A stretch of DNA of 64,000 nt from Ferrovibrio sp035304305 (lineage in GTDB: Bacteria; Pseudomonadota; Alphaproteobacteria; Ferrovibrionales; Ferrovibrionaceae), in the NCBI RefSeq assembly GCF_035304305.1, contig NZ_DATGQG010000072.1, forward strand, positions 29,985 through 93,984. The letters run 5' to 3'. Every line of letters begins with the position of its first letter. Positions within the stretch are counted from its first letter, which is position 1. Below the pieces are notes generated by a model. That model saw only the letters and a program-made list of their open reading frames with translations. It did not search any database and had not been told where the DNA came from. The translations under genes and the position numbers were made by a program. Shown one piece after another: positions 17,728 through 27,323 of the stretch.

Positions 17728-20676
17728 TCAGGCCGGTTGTATCTGGCAGAGCGTCGCCTTGGTCTCGTGCATGTTGGTCACCGGGTCGTAGCCGTAGGTC
17801 GTGATGGTGTTGACGCTCTCGCCCAGCACGATGGGATCGGCGCCCTGCGGATACCGGCTGCGCAGGTCCGCGCCCTGGTAGAAGCCGGCAAAGTGGAAGG
17901 GCATCCAGGCAACGCCCTTGCCGACGCGCTCGGTGACCAGTGCCCTGACCCGCGCCTTGGCGGAATTCTCCGCGCCGTAGACCCAGACCCATTGCCCGTC
18001 GCGGATGCCGCGTTCGGCAGCGTCGGCAGGATTGATCTCGACGAACATGTCCTGCTGCAGTTCCGCCAGCCAGCGGTTCGAGCGCGTTTCCTCGCCGCCG
18101 CCCTCGTATTCGACCAGGCGGCCGCTGCTCAGGACGATCGGGAATTCTCTCGGGATGTTGCGGTCGACTGCCGCTTTCTGCACCGAGAAGCCGATATTGG
18201 GCATGCGGAACTGCCGTGCGTCCGGCAGGGTGGGGTATTTCGCCACCAGATCCGGACGCGGCGAGTAGATCGGCTCGCGATGCACCGGGATCGGATCGGG
18301 CAGGTTCCAGGCCACGGCCCGGGCCTTGCCGTTGCCGTAATGCATCACGCCATGCTGCATGCAGACGCGCTGGATGCCGCCGGAAAGATCAATGGCCCAG
18401 GAAACGCCGTCGACGTTGTTGCCGCCGATGCTTTCGATGACCGCCCGCTCCTCGGGCGTCAGATCGCGATCCCAGCCGAGCTTCTTCAGCACGCCCATGG
18501 TGAATTCGGGATAGCCGTCGGTCAGCTCGGACCCGACCGTGAACGAGTCCTCGGCCAGCAGCGTCTCGCCGTCGCGCTCGAGACCGAAACGCGCCCGGAA
18601 CGGGCTGCCGCCATCCATCACATGCAGACCGGTATTGTAGAGAATGGCCGAACCCGGATGGCGGATTTCGGGTTTTCCCCAGCAAGGCCAGGGCAGGCCG
18701 TAGTAATCGCCACCGATCTCCGGTTCCTCCTTCGGCGCGCGCAGCGTCACGATGTCGAACTTGCTCTGATTGCGCATATGCGCCTTCAGCCGCTCGGGCG
18801 ACTGGCCGCAATAGCCGGTGGACCAGCCGCCGCGGTTGATCTCGCGCAGCAGGTCTTCCGCCGAAGGCTTGTTGTCCTCGACCTTGATGTTCTTGAACAT
18901 CATGTCGGCATAGCCAAGCTTTTTGGCCAGCAGATACATGATCTCGTAGTCGTTCTTCGACTCGAAGGCCGGCTCGACGATCTTTTCGCCCCATTGCAGC
19001 GAACGGTTGGATGCCGTGCGGCTGCCCTCCATCTCCAGCGAGGTGCAGGCCGGCAGCAGGTAGAAATTGTCCTTGCGCTCCGACATCGACGCGAAGGAGG
19101 TCGGATGCGGGTCGACCACCACCACGAGGTCAAGCTTCTCCATGCCCTTCACGGCCTCGGGGATGCGGGCCACCGTGTTGCCGCCATGGCCCATGATGAG
19201 AAGGGCGCGGATGGGGCTGCGCTGGTCGATCTCCTCGTCCGGCAGCAGCACGGCATCAAACCAGCGCGTCGAGGTGATGCCCGGCACAGCCATGTTTTCC
19301 TTGCGCGTGCGGGCCTTGCGCCCGCCCTTGGCCGGTACCTCGTCGAACTGGTTCTGCAGCCACTCGTAATCGACTTCCCAGACGCGCGCCCAGTGGCGCC
19401 ATGCCGTTTCGGTCAGGCCGTAATAGAGCGGCAGGCTGGTCACATCGAGGCCCAGATCCGTCGCGCCCTGCACGTTGGTGTGGCCGCGGAAGATATTGGC
19501 GCCGGTGCCCGGCTTGCCGACATTGCCGGTAAGCAGCAGCGTGATGCAGGAAGCCCGCACATTGGCGGTGCCAACCGTGTGCTGGGTCTGCCCCATGCAC
19601 CAGATCAGCGTCGCCGGTTTTTCCTTGGCCATCATCTCGGCAACGCGGCGCAACTGCTCGCCGCTGGCGCCGGTGATCCGCTCGACCTCGTCGGGCGGAT
19701 ATTTCTCGATTTCCCTGATTACCTGGTCCATGCCGTAGACGCGCTGGCGGATATACTCCTTGTCTTCCCAGCCGTTCTTCACGACATGCCACATGATGCC
19801 CATCAGCAGCGGGATGTCGGTGCCGGGGCGGATGCGGATATACATCGTGGCGTGCGCCGCCGTGCGGGTGAAACGCGGGTCGATGACGACCAGATTGGCG
19901 CGGTTGATCTCCTTGCCGGCCAGCACATGCTGCATCGCGATCGGGTGCGCCTCGGCCGGGTTGCCGCCCAGGATCAGCATCGTCTTGGCATTGCGCAGAT
20001 CGTTGTAGGAATTGGTCTGTGCGCCATAACCCCAGGTATTGGCGACGCCGGCCACCGTCGTGGAGTGGCAGATGCGGGCCTGGTGATCGACGCTGTTGGT
20101 GCCCCAGAAGGCCGCGAATTTGCGCATCAGGTAGGCGGCTTCGTTGGTGAATTTGGCCGATCCCAGCCAGGAAACGGCGTCGGCGCCGCTCTGTTCGCGG
20201 ATCTGCAGCAGCTTGTCGCCGATCTCGTCGATCGCCTGGTCCCAGGACACCCGCTGCCACTGTCCGTTGACCATCTTCATCGGGTATTTCAGCCGCCGCT
20301 CGCCATGCACGATCTCGCGGATCGAGGCGCCCTTGGCGCAATGGGTGCCGCGGTTGATCGGGCTTTCCCAGCCCGGCTCCTGGCCGGTCCAGACGCCGTT
20401 CTGCACTTCGGCGATCACCGTGCAGCCGACCGAGCAATGGGTGCAGATATTCTTGCGGCGTGTGATCTCCGCCTTCGGGTCGGGGCCAACAATCGCCCTG
20501 GCGGGTTTCACCGCCCCGGGATGCAGGCTGGCGAAGGCCGCCAGGCCGCCCGCGGCGAGGCCGGAGCGCCGCAGGAAGCTGCGACGGTCGAGCGGCGCCG
20601 CAGCTGGCGAGCCGGCAAACATGAATCGCTGCGGTTTTCCGGAATTTTCGCGCGTGGCACTGCGTTTGATCAGCAT
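17728..20676 (-). CDS. fdoG: formate dehydrogenase alpha subunit, molybdopterin, Cys-type
   Basis: 982 residues. The large subunit oxidises formate to CO2 in the periplasm using Mo/W-bis-MGD. An N-terminal twin-arginine signal (RRSFLRR at 31-37, then a hydrophobic core) is followed by a [4Fe-4S] site C78-x2-C81-x3-C85...C113 and the metal ligand C203 in VDHQARICHSTT. Many relatives have selenocysteine at that place; here the codon is an ordinary Cys, so the frame is uninterrupted. C-terminal molybdopterin-dinucleotide-binding domain is present. It is the second gene of the operon, 10 bases after the TAT-target gene. Formate is strongly implied by the DUF3305/3306 and TAT-target neighbours. 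Confidence 0.95.
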   Translation of the reverse strand: MLIKRSATRENSGKPQRFMFAGSPAAAPLDRRSFLRRSGLAAGGLAAFASLHPGAVKPARAIVGPDPKAEITRRKNICTHCSVGCTVIAEVQNGVWTGQEPGWESPINRGTHCAKGASIREIVHGERRLKYPMKMVNGQWQRVSWDQAIDEIGDKLLQIREQSGADAVSWLGSAKFTNEAAYLMRKFAAFWGTNSVDHQARICHSTTVAGVANTWGYGAQTNSYNDLRNAKTMLILGGNPAEAHPIAMQHVLAGKEINRANLVVIDPRFTRTAAHATMYIRIRPGTDIPLLMGIMWHVVKNGWEDKEYIRQRVYGMDQVIREIEKYPPDEVERITGASGEQLRRVAEMMAKEKPATLIWCMGQTQHTVGTANVRASCITLLLTGNVGKPGTGANIFRGHTNVQGATDLGLDVTSLPLYYGLTETAWRHWARVWEVDYEWLQNQFDEVPAKGGRKARTRKENMAVPGITSTRWFDAVLLPDEEIDQRSPIRALLIMGHGGNTVARIPEAVKGMEKLDLVVVVDPHPTSFASMSERKDNFYLLPACTSLEMEGSRTASNRSLQWGEKIVEPAFESKNDYEIMYLLAKKLGYADMMFKNIKVEDNKPSAEDLLREINRGGWSTGYCGQSPERLKAHMRNQSKFDIVTLRAPKEEPEIGGDYYGLPWPCWGKPEIRHPGSAILYNTGLHVMDGGSPFRARFGLERDGETLLAEDSFTVGSELTDGYPEFTMGVLKKLGWDRDLTPEERAVIESIGGNNVDGVSWAIDLSGGIQRVCMQHGVMHYGNGKARAVAWNLPDPIPVHREPIYSPRPDLVAKYPTLPDARQFRMPNIGFSVQKAAVDRNIPREFPIVLSSGRLVEYEGGGEETRSNRWLAELQQDMFVEINPADAAERGIRDGQWVWVYGAENSAKARVRALVTERVGKGVAWMPFHFAGFYQGADLRSRYPQGADPIVLGESVNTITTYGYDPVTNMHETKATLCQIQPA

Positions 20677-20686
20677 GGCCCGGCCC

Positions 20687-20902
20687 TCACTTCTTCAGCG
20701 TCTCGTAGCCGTTTGTGCGGTAGAAGGCCTGCACATCGGGACTGTCGGGCTGGTAACGGGCGCGGGTTTCCTCCTGGCCCGGGTTATAGGCCTGGGCGTC
20801 GCCCGCGGTGACGGGGATCACGGCAGCGGCAGCGGCGGCCGTGGACACGGTGCCCAGAGTCCGGAGGAAGTCGCGGCGCGGCAGTGCGGGTTGATCGGAC
20901 AT
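20687..20902 (-). CDS. formate dehydrogenase region TAT target protein
   Basis: 71 residues from the ATG at 20902 with GGAGGTG upstream. It is nearly all TAT signal (RRDFLRTLG at 9-17, then an Ala-rich core and AQAY) plus about 35 residues ending FYRTNGYETLKK, a pattern seen in the short TAT-signal proteins encoded next to formate dehydrogenases (TIGR02811 type). It heads the eight-gene operon. Role unknown; it may escort or structurally cap the exported enzyme. Confidence 0.85.
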   Translation of the reverse strand: MSDQPALPRRDFLRTLGTVSTAAAAAAVIPVTAGDAQAYNPGQEETRARYQPDSPDVQAFYRTNGYETLKK

Positions 20903-21014
20903 GGCACACCTCCGGCCCCGGTTGAGGGGGCACAGCTGCTTTTGCAGACCAATGGGTAACGTCCGGCCGGGCCATCCGTTCCCCCGAATCCGCCCTCGCG
21001 CTACAAACAAATTT

Positions 21015-21629
21015 ATGGCTCGTTCCATTCCGCGCCCGCTGCGTCGCGCCGAATTGCCGGCCGACACCGCCGCCCTGGCCCGCTACCTGATCGGCAAGAG
21101 CGTCGTCCGCGTCGTTGCTGACGGCGCGATGGCGGGCAGAATCGTCGAGACGGAGGCCTATCCGGTCGGCGATGCCAGCTGTCATGCCTTCAAGGGCAGG
21201 ACGGAGCGCAATGCCGCGCTCTTTCTCCGGCGCGGCCATGCCTATGTCTATTTCACCTACGGCATGTGGCAGATGCTGAATGTCTCCAGTGAGCACGCGG
21301 GCGTCGGGGCAGGCGTTCTGATCCGCGCCGTTGAACCGGTCCTCGGCATCGATCTTATGGCGAGGAACCGGCCGGGTGCCAGCGAGCGCGTCATTGCCGC
21401 GGGACCCGGCCGGCTTTGCCAGGCGATGGCAATCGGGTCGGCGCTGAACGGCATCGATCTCTGCCGCAGCGGACCGTTGTGGCTGGGCGCAGATATACGC
21501 GAAGCGGTTGCACCCGACGCAATCGGCGTCAGCGTGCGGATTGGCATCAGCCGCGAAATCGACCGCCCGCTCCGCTTCTATCTGCGCGGCAGCCGATACC
21601 TGAGCGGGCCGAGAAGTCTTTCGCCCTGA
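21015..21629 (+). CDS. DNA-3-methyladenine glycosylase, AAG/MPG family
   Basis: 204 residues from the ATG at 21015. It excises alkylated purines to start base-excision repair. The AAG-family core is clear: ARYLIGKSVV, the catalytic Glu in GRIVETEAYP, DASCHAFKGRTERNAALF, and the intercalating-loop region AYVYFTYGMWQMLNV, then a late GPGRLCQAM. Length suits the family. It diverges from the fdh operon and precedes the hybrid kinase gene by 46 bases. Confidence 0.93.
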   Translation: MARSIPRPLRRAELPADTAALARYLIGKSVVRVVADGAMAGRIVETEAYPVGDASCHAFKGRTERNAALFLRRGHAYVYFTYGMWQMLNVSSEHAGVGAGVLIRAVEPVLGIDLMARNRPGASERVIAAGPGRLCQAMAIGSALNGIDLCRSGPLWLGADIREAVAPDAIGVSVRIGISREIDRPLRFYLRGSRYLSGPRSLSP

Positions 21630-21675
21630 ATCGGGCAATTGCCGTTAGGGTGAAGGTGAGGCTAGGCTCGGGACA

Positions 21676-23769
21676 ATGAAGCCGCTGATCCACAAGCTGC
21701 TGGTTGTAGCCTCCGTCGCGATACCCCTCGCCCTGTTTTCCGGTGCTGCATGGCTGAATTACCGCGACGTCCGCGCCGATGGCCGGCAGACGGTTCTGCG
21801 CACCACCGCGATCATGCATGAGCATGCCCGCAAGGTCTTCGATACGGTCGAACTCGTCCTTGACCTCGTCGAGGCGGAAACCGGAAACAAGTCCTGGGAC
21901 GAGATCGCCGCACCGGAAACCAGTCGCCGGCTGCGGGCACTGAATGCCCGCTTCGACCAGATCGTGTCGATATGGATCGCCGATCGCGACGGGTTCGTCC
22001 GGGCCGGCAGCCGCGACTGGGATCGCAGCATCTCCATCGCCGACCGGGAGTTCTTTGCGGTTCATGTCGAGCGCGATGTGGGAACGTATGTCAGCGGGCC
22101 CTTCACCGGCCGGGCAACCCATACGCCGTCGTTTGCCGTCAGTCGGCGGCGGCCGGGTCGCGACGGCTTCGACGGCACGGTTCACGTTGCTCTCAGCTCG
22201 GCCTATTTCGAGAGCTTCTATGCCGAGGCCGTGCCGAAGACGGGGCATCTGGCGATTCTGATCCGCAATGACGGCAAGATTCTGGCCCGGCATCCGGAAG
22301 TCAGCGGTGACCCGCCGGGGCCCGAGCAGGTCGCGCTGCTGCGCAGCATCGCCGAGGCTGGCAGCAGTGATGCCTTCCAGGGCATATCACCCATCGATGG
22401 CGTCGAGAGACTGGGCCATCTGCGCCGCGTCTTCCCGCACCCGGTCTATGTCGGCTTCGGTCTCGACCGCTCGGCGATACTGGGGGTGTGGCATGACAAT
22501 CTGGCGGTTTACGGCATCATCACCACAGTGGCCGCGCTGGTCCTGCTGCTGTTCTCCTGGCTGTCCATCCGCCGGGCGCAGGCGGAGGAGGCTGCACTGG
22601 TGCGCCTGCGGCAGGAGGTGGCGCAGCGCAATGCCGCCGAGGAGCGCCTGCGCCTGGGTCAGCGGCTGGAGGCAATCGGCCAGATCACCGGCGGCGTGGC
22701 GCACGACTTCAACAATCTGCTGATGATCATTTCCGGCGGCGCGGACCGTCTGGGCAAGCTGGAGATGCCGGAGAAGTTCCGGCGTTACGTGCAGGCGATC
22801 GCCCGCGCCGCCGAGCGCGGCGAGAAGCTGACTCGCCAGCTGCTGACCTTTTCGCGCCTGCAGCCTGTTCTGCCGGTCGTCGTCCGGCTGGCCGATCTCA
22901 TGCCGGGAATCAGCGACACGCTGAAAAGCTCGCTGCGCGGCAATATCGCATTTTCGGCAGAGGTGCCGGATGATCTCTGGCCGGTGAAGATCGATCCGAC
23001 CGAACTGGAACTCGCGCTGATCAATGTTGCCGTCAATGCACGCGACGCCATGCCGGAAGGCGGGCGGTTCACGCTGACGGCGCGCAACGAGACCATCAAG
23101 GAAGGGCCGAACGGCATCCGCGGCGATTTCGTCGTCCTCTCCGCGCATGATACCGGCCATGGCATACCCGAACGGCTGCTCGGGAAGATCTTCGAACCCT
23201 TCTTCACCACGAAGGACATTGGCAAGGGCACAGGCCTCGGCCTGAGCCATGTCTATGGCTTTGCCACCCAGGCCCGCGGTACGGCGGTGGCGATCAGCAG
23301 GCAGGGGATGGGGACGGAGATCCTCATCTATCTGCCCCGCAGCACGGAGGACGTCACCGCCGCGCCGGGGCCGGATGCCCCGCCGCCGCGCCCCGCCGGT
23401 CCCGCGCGCCGGGTTCTGCTGGTGGAAGACAATCCCGATGTGGCGGAGATCAATGCCGCCAATTTCGAGGATTTCGGCTATGGCGTGGTGCAGGCCCCGA
23501 ATGCCTCGGCGGCGCTCGCCATCCTGGAGAAGGACCGCGATTTCGATCTGGTCTTCTCGGATATCGTGATGCCCGGCGACATCGACGGCATCGAACTTGC
23601 CCGCACGATCCGCCAGCGCATTCCTTCGCTTCCCGTCCTGCTCACCACCGGCTACAGCGAGGCGAGCGAGGTTGCCCTGCGGGAGGGCTTCCAGATCCTT
23701 CGCAAACCCTTTCACAAGGACCAGCTGCGGCAGCGCGTCGAAGCCATGCTGGCAAAAGAGCAGACCTGA
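21676..23769 (+). CDS. hybrid sensor histidine kinase with PDC/dCache-like input
   Basis: 697 residues. A first membrane segment (about 7-27), a periplasmic PDC-like sensor domain (about 30-275) with IWIADRDGFVRAGSRDW and SIADREFFAVH, a second segment (about 278-297), then a HisKA domain with H343 in GGVAHDFNNLLMI, an HATPase_c domain (DTGHGIPE, GKGTGLGLSHVYGF), and a C-terminal receiver (LLVEDNPDVAE, phosphoacceptor D629 in FSDIVMPG, K in LRKPFH). It can thus phosphorylate its own receiver. phnN starts 2 bases after its stop, so the two are cotranscribed. Signal and output unknown. Confidence 0.92.
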   Translation: MKPLIHKLLVVASVAIPLALFSGAAWLNYRDVRADGRQTVLRTTAIMHEHARKVFDTVELVLDLVEAETGNKSWDEIAAPETSRRLRALNARFDQIVSIWIADRDGFVRAGSRDWDRSISIADREFFAVHVERDVGTYVSGPFTGRATHTPSFAVSRRRPGRDGFDGTVHVALSSAYFESFYAEAVPKTGHLAILIRNDGKILARHPEVSGDPPGPEQVALLRSIAEAGSSDAFQGISPIDGVERLGHLRRVFPHPVYVGFGLDRSAILGVWHDNLAVYGIITTVAALVLLLFSWLSIRRAQAEEAALVRLRQEVAQRNAAEERLRLGQRLEAIGQITGGVAHDFNNLLMIISGGADRLGKLEMPEKFRRYVQAIARAAERGEKLTRQLLTFSRLQPVLPVVVRLADLMPGISDTLKSSLRGNIAFSAEVPDDLWPVKIDPTELELALINVAVNARDAMPEGGRFTLTARNETIKEGPNGIRGDFVVLSAHDTGHGIPERLLGKIFEPFFTTKDIGKGTGLGLSHVYGFATQARGTAVAISRQGMGTEILIYLPRSTEDVTAAPGPDAPPPRPAGPARRVLLVEDNPDVAEINAANFEDFGYGVVQAPNASAALAILEKDRDFDLVFSDIVMPGDIDGIELARTIRQRIPSLPVLLTTGYSEASEVALREGFQILRKPFHKDQLRQRVEAMLAKEQT

Positions 23770-23771
23770 TC

Positions 23772-24359
23772 ATGGGAGAGGAGGACGGCGTGTCTCTGCG
23801 CCATCCGGCCGATCTGCCTGGCGGGCGCCTGATTCTGGTGGTCGGCGCCAGCGGAGTCGGCAAGGACAGCCTGCTGGACGGAGCGCGCAGGGCTCTGGCC
23901 GGTCGCGACGACATTGTGTTTCCCCGCCGCATCATCACGCGCCCGCCGGGGCTGGGGGGCGAGGATTACATCGCGGTGTCCGAGGCAGAGTTTCTGGAAT
24001 TGCAGCGGCAGTCGCGATTCGCCCTGCACTGGTCGGCACATGGGCTGCATTACGGCATTTCCCGCGACATCGACGAGGATCTGCGGCAGGAGCGGAAGGT
24101 CGTGGTGAATGCGTCCCGCGCCATACTCGATGCGGCGCGACGGCAGTATCACGCTCTCCGCATCGTTCACGTCACGGCCGCTCCGGCCGTGATCGCCGCG
24201 CGCCTGCGGCAGCGCGGCCGCGAAACCGAGGCGGAAATCGCCGCCCGGCTTCAGCGCGCGGTTCCAGCCGATCTGTCCAACGGTGACGACGTCGTGGTCT
24301 GCGAAAATGACGGGCCGCTGTCCGAGGGACTCGCGCGGTTCCTCCAGCTGATTGCCTGA
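23772..24359 (+). CDS. phnN: ribose 1,5-bisphosphate phosphokinase
   Basis: 195 residues, guanylate-kinase-like fold. P-loop GASGVGKDS near residues 25-33, the RRIITRPPG stretch and HGLHYGIS are diagnostic of PhnN, which phosphorylates ribose 1,5-bisphosphate to PRPP at the end of phosphonate breakdown. No other phn gene is in the window. Here it directly follows a hybrid kinase gene. A second source of ribose 1,5-bisphosphate is suggested by the AMP-phosphorylase-like gene at 35484-36980. Confidence 0.88.
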   Translation: MGEEDGVSLRHPADLPGGRLILVVGASGVGKDSLLDGARRALAGRDDIVFPRRIITRPPGLGGEDYIAVSEAEFLELQRQSRFALHWSAHGLHYGISRDIDEDLRQERKVVVNASRAILDAARRQYHALRIVHVTAAPAVIAARLRQRGRETEAEIAARLQRAVPADLSNGDDVVVCENDGPLSEGLARFLQLIA

Positions 24360-24365
24360 ATCCGG

Positions 24366-24770
24366 TCAGGCGAAGAGGTGAAAGCCCTCGGGAATCCGCT
24401 CGGGTTGCCTGCCCTCGATCATCTCTTCGGCCATGGCGACGCATTCGACGATATGCGCCGGCGGATAAGGTTTGCCGATATAGCCTAGCGCCAGATGACG
24501 GTGGAGGAAGGCTTCGCTCGCCTCGGCGCTGACAAAGATGCAGGGGAAGTCGAAACGCTCTCGCGCTTCCTTCACGAATTCGGTCCCGCGGCTGCCATAG
24601 CGCAGCCGGATATCGACCAGGGCCAAGTCCGGCATCTGCCCCTGGGCAATGATGCCGAAGGCACCGGCAACCGTTTCGGCCGGGCCGAGCACCTCGTAGC
24701 CAGCCTCGGAGAGCTCTTCGGCCAGCAGGCTGGCGAGCAATTCGTCGTCTTCAAGAACCAGGACTTTCAT
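24366..24770 (-). CDS. single-domain response regulator (REC only)
   Basis: 134 residues from the ATG at 24770. Receiver domain with acidic pair EDD at 7-9, phosphoacceptor D53 in LALVDIRLR, and K100 in YIGKPYPP. No output domain. It ends 6 bases from phnN on the opposite strand and lies 65 bases after the E1-like gene on the same strand, so it may be the last gene of the stress-block unit. A partner could be the hybrid kinase at 21676-23769 or another kinase elsewhere. Confidence 0.88.
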   Translation of the reverse strand: MKVLVLEDDELLASLLAEELSEAGYEVLGPAETVAGAFGIIAQGQMPDLALVDIRLRYGSRGTEFVKEARERFDFPCIFVSAEASEAFLHRHLALGYIGKPYPPAHIVECVAMAEEMIEGRQPERIPEGFHLFA

Positions 24771-24835
24771 CAGCAACTCATGTGACGGCGGGGCTACACC
24801 CGAATGTAACCCCCGGGAGTTGCTGGGGGTTCCCG

Positions 24836-27253
24836 TCAGATTGCGTGCAGGCGCCGCACCGGCCGGCCCGGCACCAGGGCCTGCGCGGCGGCAGCAATGG
24901 CCTGCGCGTCCAAGCCATAATGGCGGTAAAGGTCGCCAATCGTGCCGGTCTGGCCGAAATGCTCCACGCCGAGCGACCGGACCCGGTGCCCGTGAACGGC
25001 TCCCAGCCACGCCAGGGTCGCAGGATGGCCGTCCAGGACGGTGACGATGCCGCAATGCGCCGGCAGCCCGGCAAGCAGCCGCTCGATATGGCTGCGGGCA
25101 TGAACCAGACCACGTTCCCGCACGCGTTGCGCGGCCGCCCAGCCGGCATTCAGCCGGTCGGCCGAGGTGATGGCGAGGACCGCCACTTCGCGCCGCGCCT
25201 CGCCGATCATGCCGGCGGCTTCGATGGCCTCGGGCGCCACGGCGCCGGAATAGGCGATCACGATTTCGGTATTGGGGCCCGGCGGGCGCAGCCAGTAGGC
25301 GCCGTCAACGATGCCGTGGCGCAGGTCCGGCGTCATGTCGCGGCGGATCTGCTCCAGGCTGCGGGTCGAGAGCCGCAGATAGACCGAGCCGCCGATTTCG
25401 TCGCGCAGCCAGTTGCGCTCGTTCGGCTGACCCTCGCCGTTGCGCTGCAGGTAATCGAAGGCAAAGCGCAGGATGACAGCCAGTTCGTCCACATAGGCCG
25501 GCTCGAAGGAGGCGAGTCCGTCCTGCGCCATGCCGATCAGCGGCGTTGAGATCGACTGATGCGCGCCGCCTTCCGGCGCTAGGGTCACGCCCGATGGCGT
25601 TGCGACGACGATGAAGCGGGCATCCTGGTAGCAGGCATAGTTCAGCGCATCCAGGCCGCGGCAGATGAAGGGATCATACAGCGTGCCGATCGGCAGCAGC
25701 CGCTCGCCGAACAGCGAATGCGACAGGCCGAGCGCGGAGAGCAGCGTGAACAGGTTCATCTCGGCGATGCCGAGTTCCAGATGCTGCCCCTTGGGCGAGA
25801 ACTCCCAGGTGAAGGTGGAAGGGATCTTCTCCTTGCGGAACAGATCCGCCATTGCCTCCTGGGCGAAAAGACCGCGACGGTTGACCCAGGGCCCGAGATT
25901 GGTCGAGACGGTCACGTCCGGCGCGGTGGTGACGATGCGGTCGGCAAAGCCCTCCGATGACCGCGCGATCTCGTTGAGAATCAGGCCGAAGCCCTGCTGT
26001 GTCGACATCTCGGGCTGCTGCGGCGCGGGCAGGGAGTCCGGGATCGGAATCACCTCGGCCTGCCGGCGGCGCTGCTTCAGCCGGTTGTAGGGTACCTCCG
26101 AAATGAAGCGGGACAGAGCCGCTTCATCATATCTCAGGCCCTCGAATCTGTCCCATTCATGCCCCGGCCGGATGCCCATCATCTGGCGGAAGCCGTCCAT
26201 CTGCGCCGGTGTCAGCATGCCGGCGTGATTGTCCTTGTGACCCGCCAGTGGCAGGCCGAAGCCTTTGACCGTGTAGGCAAGGAAAACCACCGGGCGGTCG
26301 TCCGTCCGGTGCGCGAACGCCTCCAGAAGGGTCGGCAGGTCATGGCCCGCCAGATTGGTCATCAGCTGCGCGAGCTCGTCATCGCTGCGCCGCTCGAGCA
26401 GCGCGTTGATCTCGCCCTGGTCGCCGAGATCCTCCAGCAGCCGCCGGCGCCAGGCTGCGCCGCCCTGGAAGGTGAGCGCGGAATAGAGCTGGTTCGGGCA
26501 GGAATCGATCCACTGCCGCAGCTTCTCGCCGCCGGGTTCGCGGAAGGCCGATTCCAGCCGCTGGCCGTATTTGAGCGTCACGATCTCCCAGCCGAAGGCG
26601 CGGAACAGCGCTTCCAGCCGGTCGTAAAGGCCCTCGCGCACCACCGCATCCAGGCTCTGCCTGTTGTAGTCGATGATCCACCAGGTATTGCGCAGGCCCT
26701 GTTTCCAGCCTTCCAGCAGGGCCTCGAAAATGTTGCCCTCATCCATTTCGGCGTCGCCGATCAGGGCGACCATGCGCCCTTCCGGCAGGTCGCGCGCCCA
26801 GCCGCGGGCCTTCAGGTAATCCTGCACCAGACTGGCAAAGATCGTCTGCGCTGCGCCCAGGCCCACCGAGCCGGTGGAGAAGTCGACGTCCTCGGTGTCC
26901 TTGGTGCGCGACGGATAGGATTGCGCGCCCTTGTAGCCGCGGAAGGCTTCCAGCTTCTCGCGGCTCTGGCGGCCCATCAGATAGTGGATGGCATGAAAGA
27001 CCGGGCTGGCATGCGGTTTCACCGCCACGCGGTCGCTGGGCCGCAGGGCATGGAAATACAGCGCCGTCATGATCGTCGCGAGCGAGGCGCTGGAGGCCTG
27101 GTGGCCGCCGACCTTCAGGCCGTCCGGCTTCTCCCGCAGATGATTGGCGTTGTGGATCATCCAGGTGGAGAGCCAGAGCACCTTGCGCTCAAGCTCGCTC
27201 AGGATGTCGATCAGGTTTTTGTCGATCTGCGCGTCAGGATGGGGAGAGGGCAT
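24836..27253 (-). CDS. AceE-like homodimeric E1 / transketolase-family ThDP enzyme
   Basis: 805 residues. Architecture is that of single-chain pyruvate dehydrogenase E1 (AceE) and transketolases: ThDP-binding motif GDAEMDEG (166-173) ending at N197, a pyrimidine-binding domain with the Glu region ELGIAEMNLFTLLSALG, and a C-terminal transketolase-like domain. E. coli AceE is about 887 residues; this one is shorter and no E2, E3 or lipoyl gene is near. It lies between the REC gene and the P-type ATPase on the same strand. Whether it makes acetyl groups from pyruvate or moves two-carbon units between sugars cannot be decided from the sequence. Confidence 0.8.
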   Translation of the reverse strand: MPSPHPDAQIDKNLIDILSELERKVLWLSTWMIHNANHLREKPDGLKVGGHQASSASLATIMTALYFHALRPSDRVAVKPHASPVFHAIHYLMGRQSREKLEAFRGYKGAQSYPSRTKDTEDVDFSTGSVGLGAAQTIFASLVQDYLKARGWARDLPEGRMVALIGDAEMDEGNIFEALLEGWKQGLRNTWWIIDYNRQSLDAVVREGLYDRLEALFRAFGWEIVTLKYGQRLESAFREPGGEKLRQWIDSCPNQLYSALTFQGGAAWRRRLLEDLGDQGEINALLERRSDDELAQLMTNLAGHDLPTLLEAFAHRTDDRPVVFLAYTVKGFGLPLAGHKDNHAGMLTPAQMDGFRQMMGIRPGHEWDRFEGLRYDEAALSRFISEVPYNRLKQRRRQAEVIPIPDSLPAPQQPEMSTQQGFGLILNEIARSSEGFADRIVTTAPDVTVSTNLGPWVNRRGLFAQEAMADLFRKEKIPSTFTWEFSPKGQHLELGIAEMNLFTLLSALGLSHSLFGERLLPIGTLYDPFICRGLDALNYACYQDARFIVVATPSGVTLAPEGGAHQSISTPLIGMAQDGLASFEPAYVDELAVILRFAFDYLQRNGEGQPNERNWLRDEIGGSVYLRLSTRSLEQIRRDMTPDLRHGIVDGAYWLRPPGPNTEIVIAYSGAVAPEAIEAAGMIGEARREVAVLAITSADRLNAGWAAAQRVRERGLVHARSHIERLLAGLPAHCGIVTVLDGHPATLAWLGAVHGHRVRSLGVEHFGQTGTIGDLYRHYGLDAQAIAAAAQALVPGRPVRRLHAI

Positions 27254-27323
27254 CGGCTGGCCTGGGAATCCGTACAGAAGACGGTATGCCGAAAATCCCT
27301 TTTGGCAATCCGGATTCTGGGAA

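Noticed and set aside
20070..20072. Possible selenocysteine at the metal-ligand codon of the formate dehydrogenase
   Set aside because: The ligand residue C203 is encoded by an ordinary Cys codon and the frame has no in-frame TGA.
17536..20811. A 1091-codon open frame on the plus strand opposite fdoG
   Set aside because: It mirrors the antisense of a certain gene in GC-rich DNA, is rich in His, Arg and Asp without domain pattern, and has no start signal.
24808..24831. AACCCCC-N10-GGGGGTT hairpin after the E1-like gene
   Set aside because: No T-run on the minus strand; could be a weak leader structure of the REC gene but evidence is thin.
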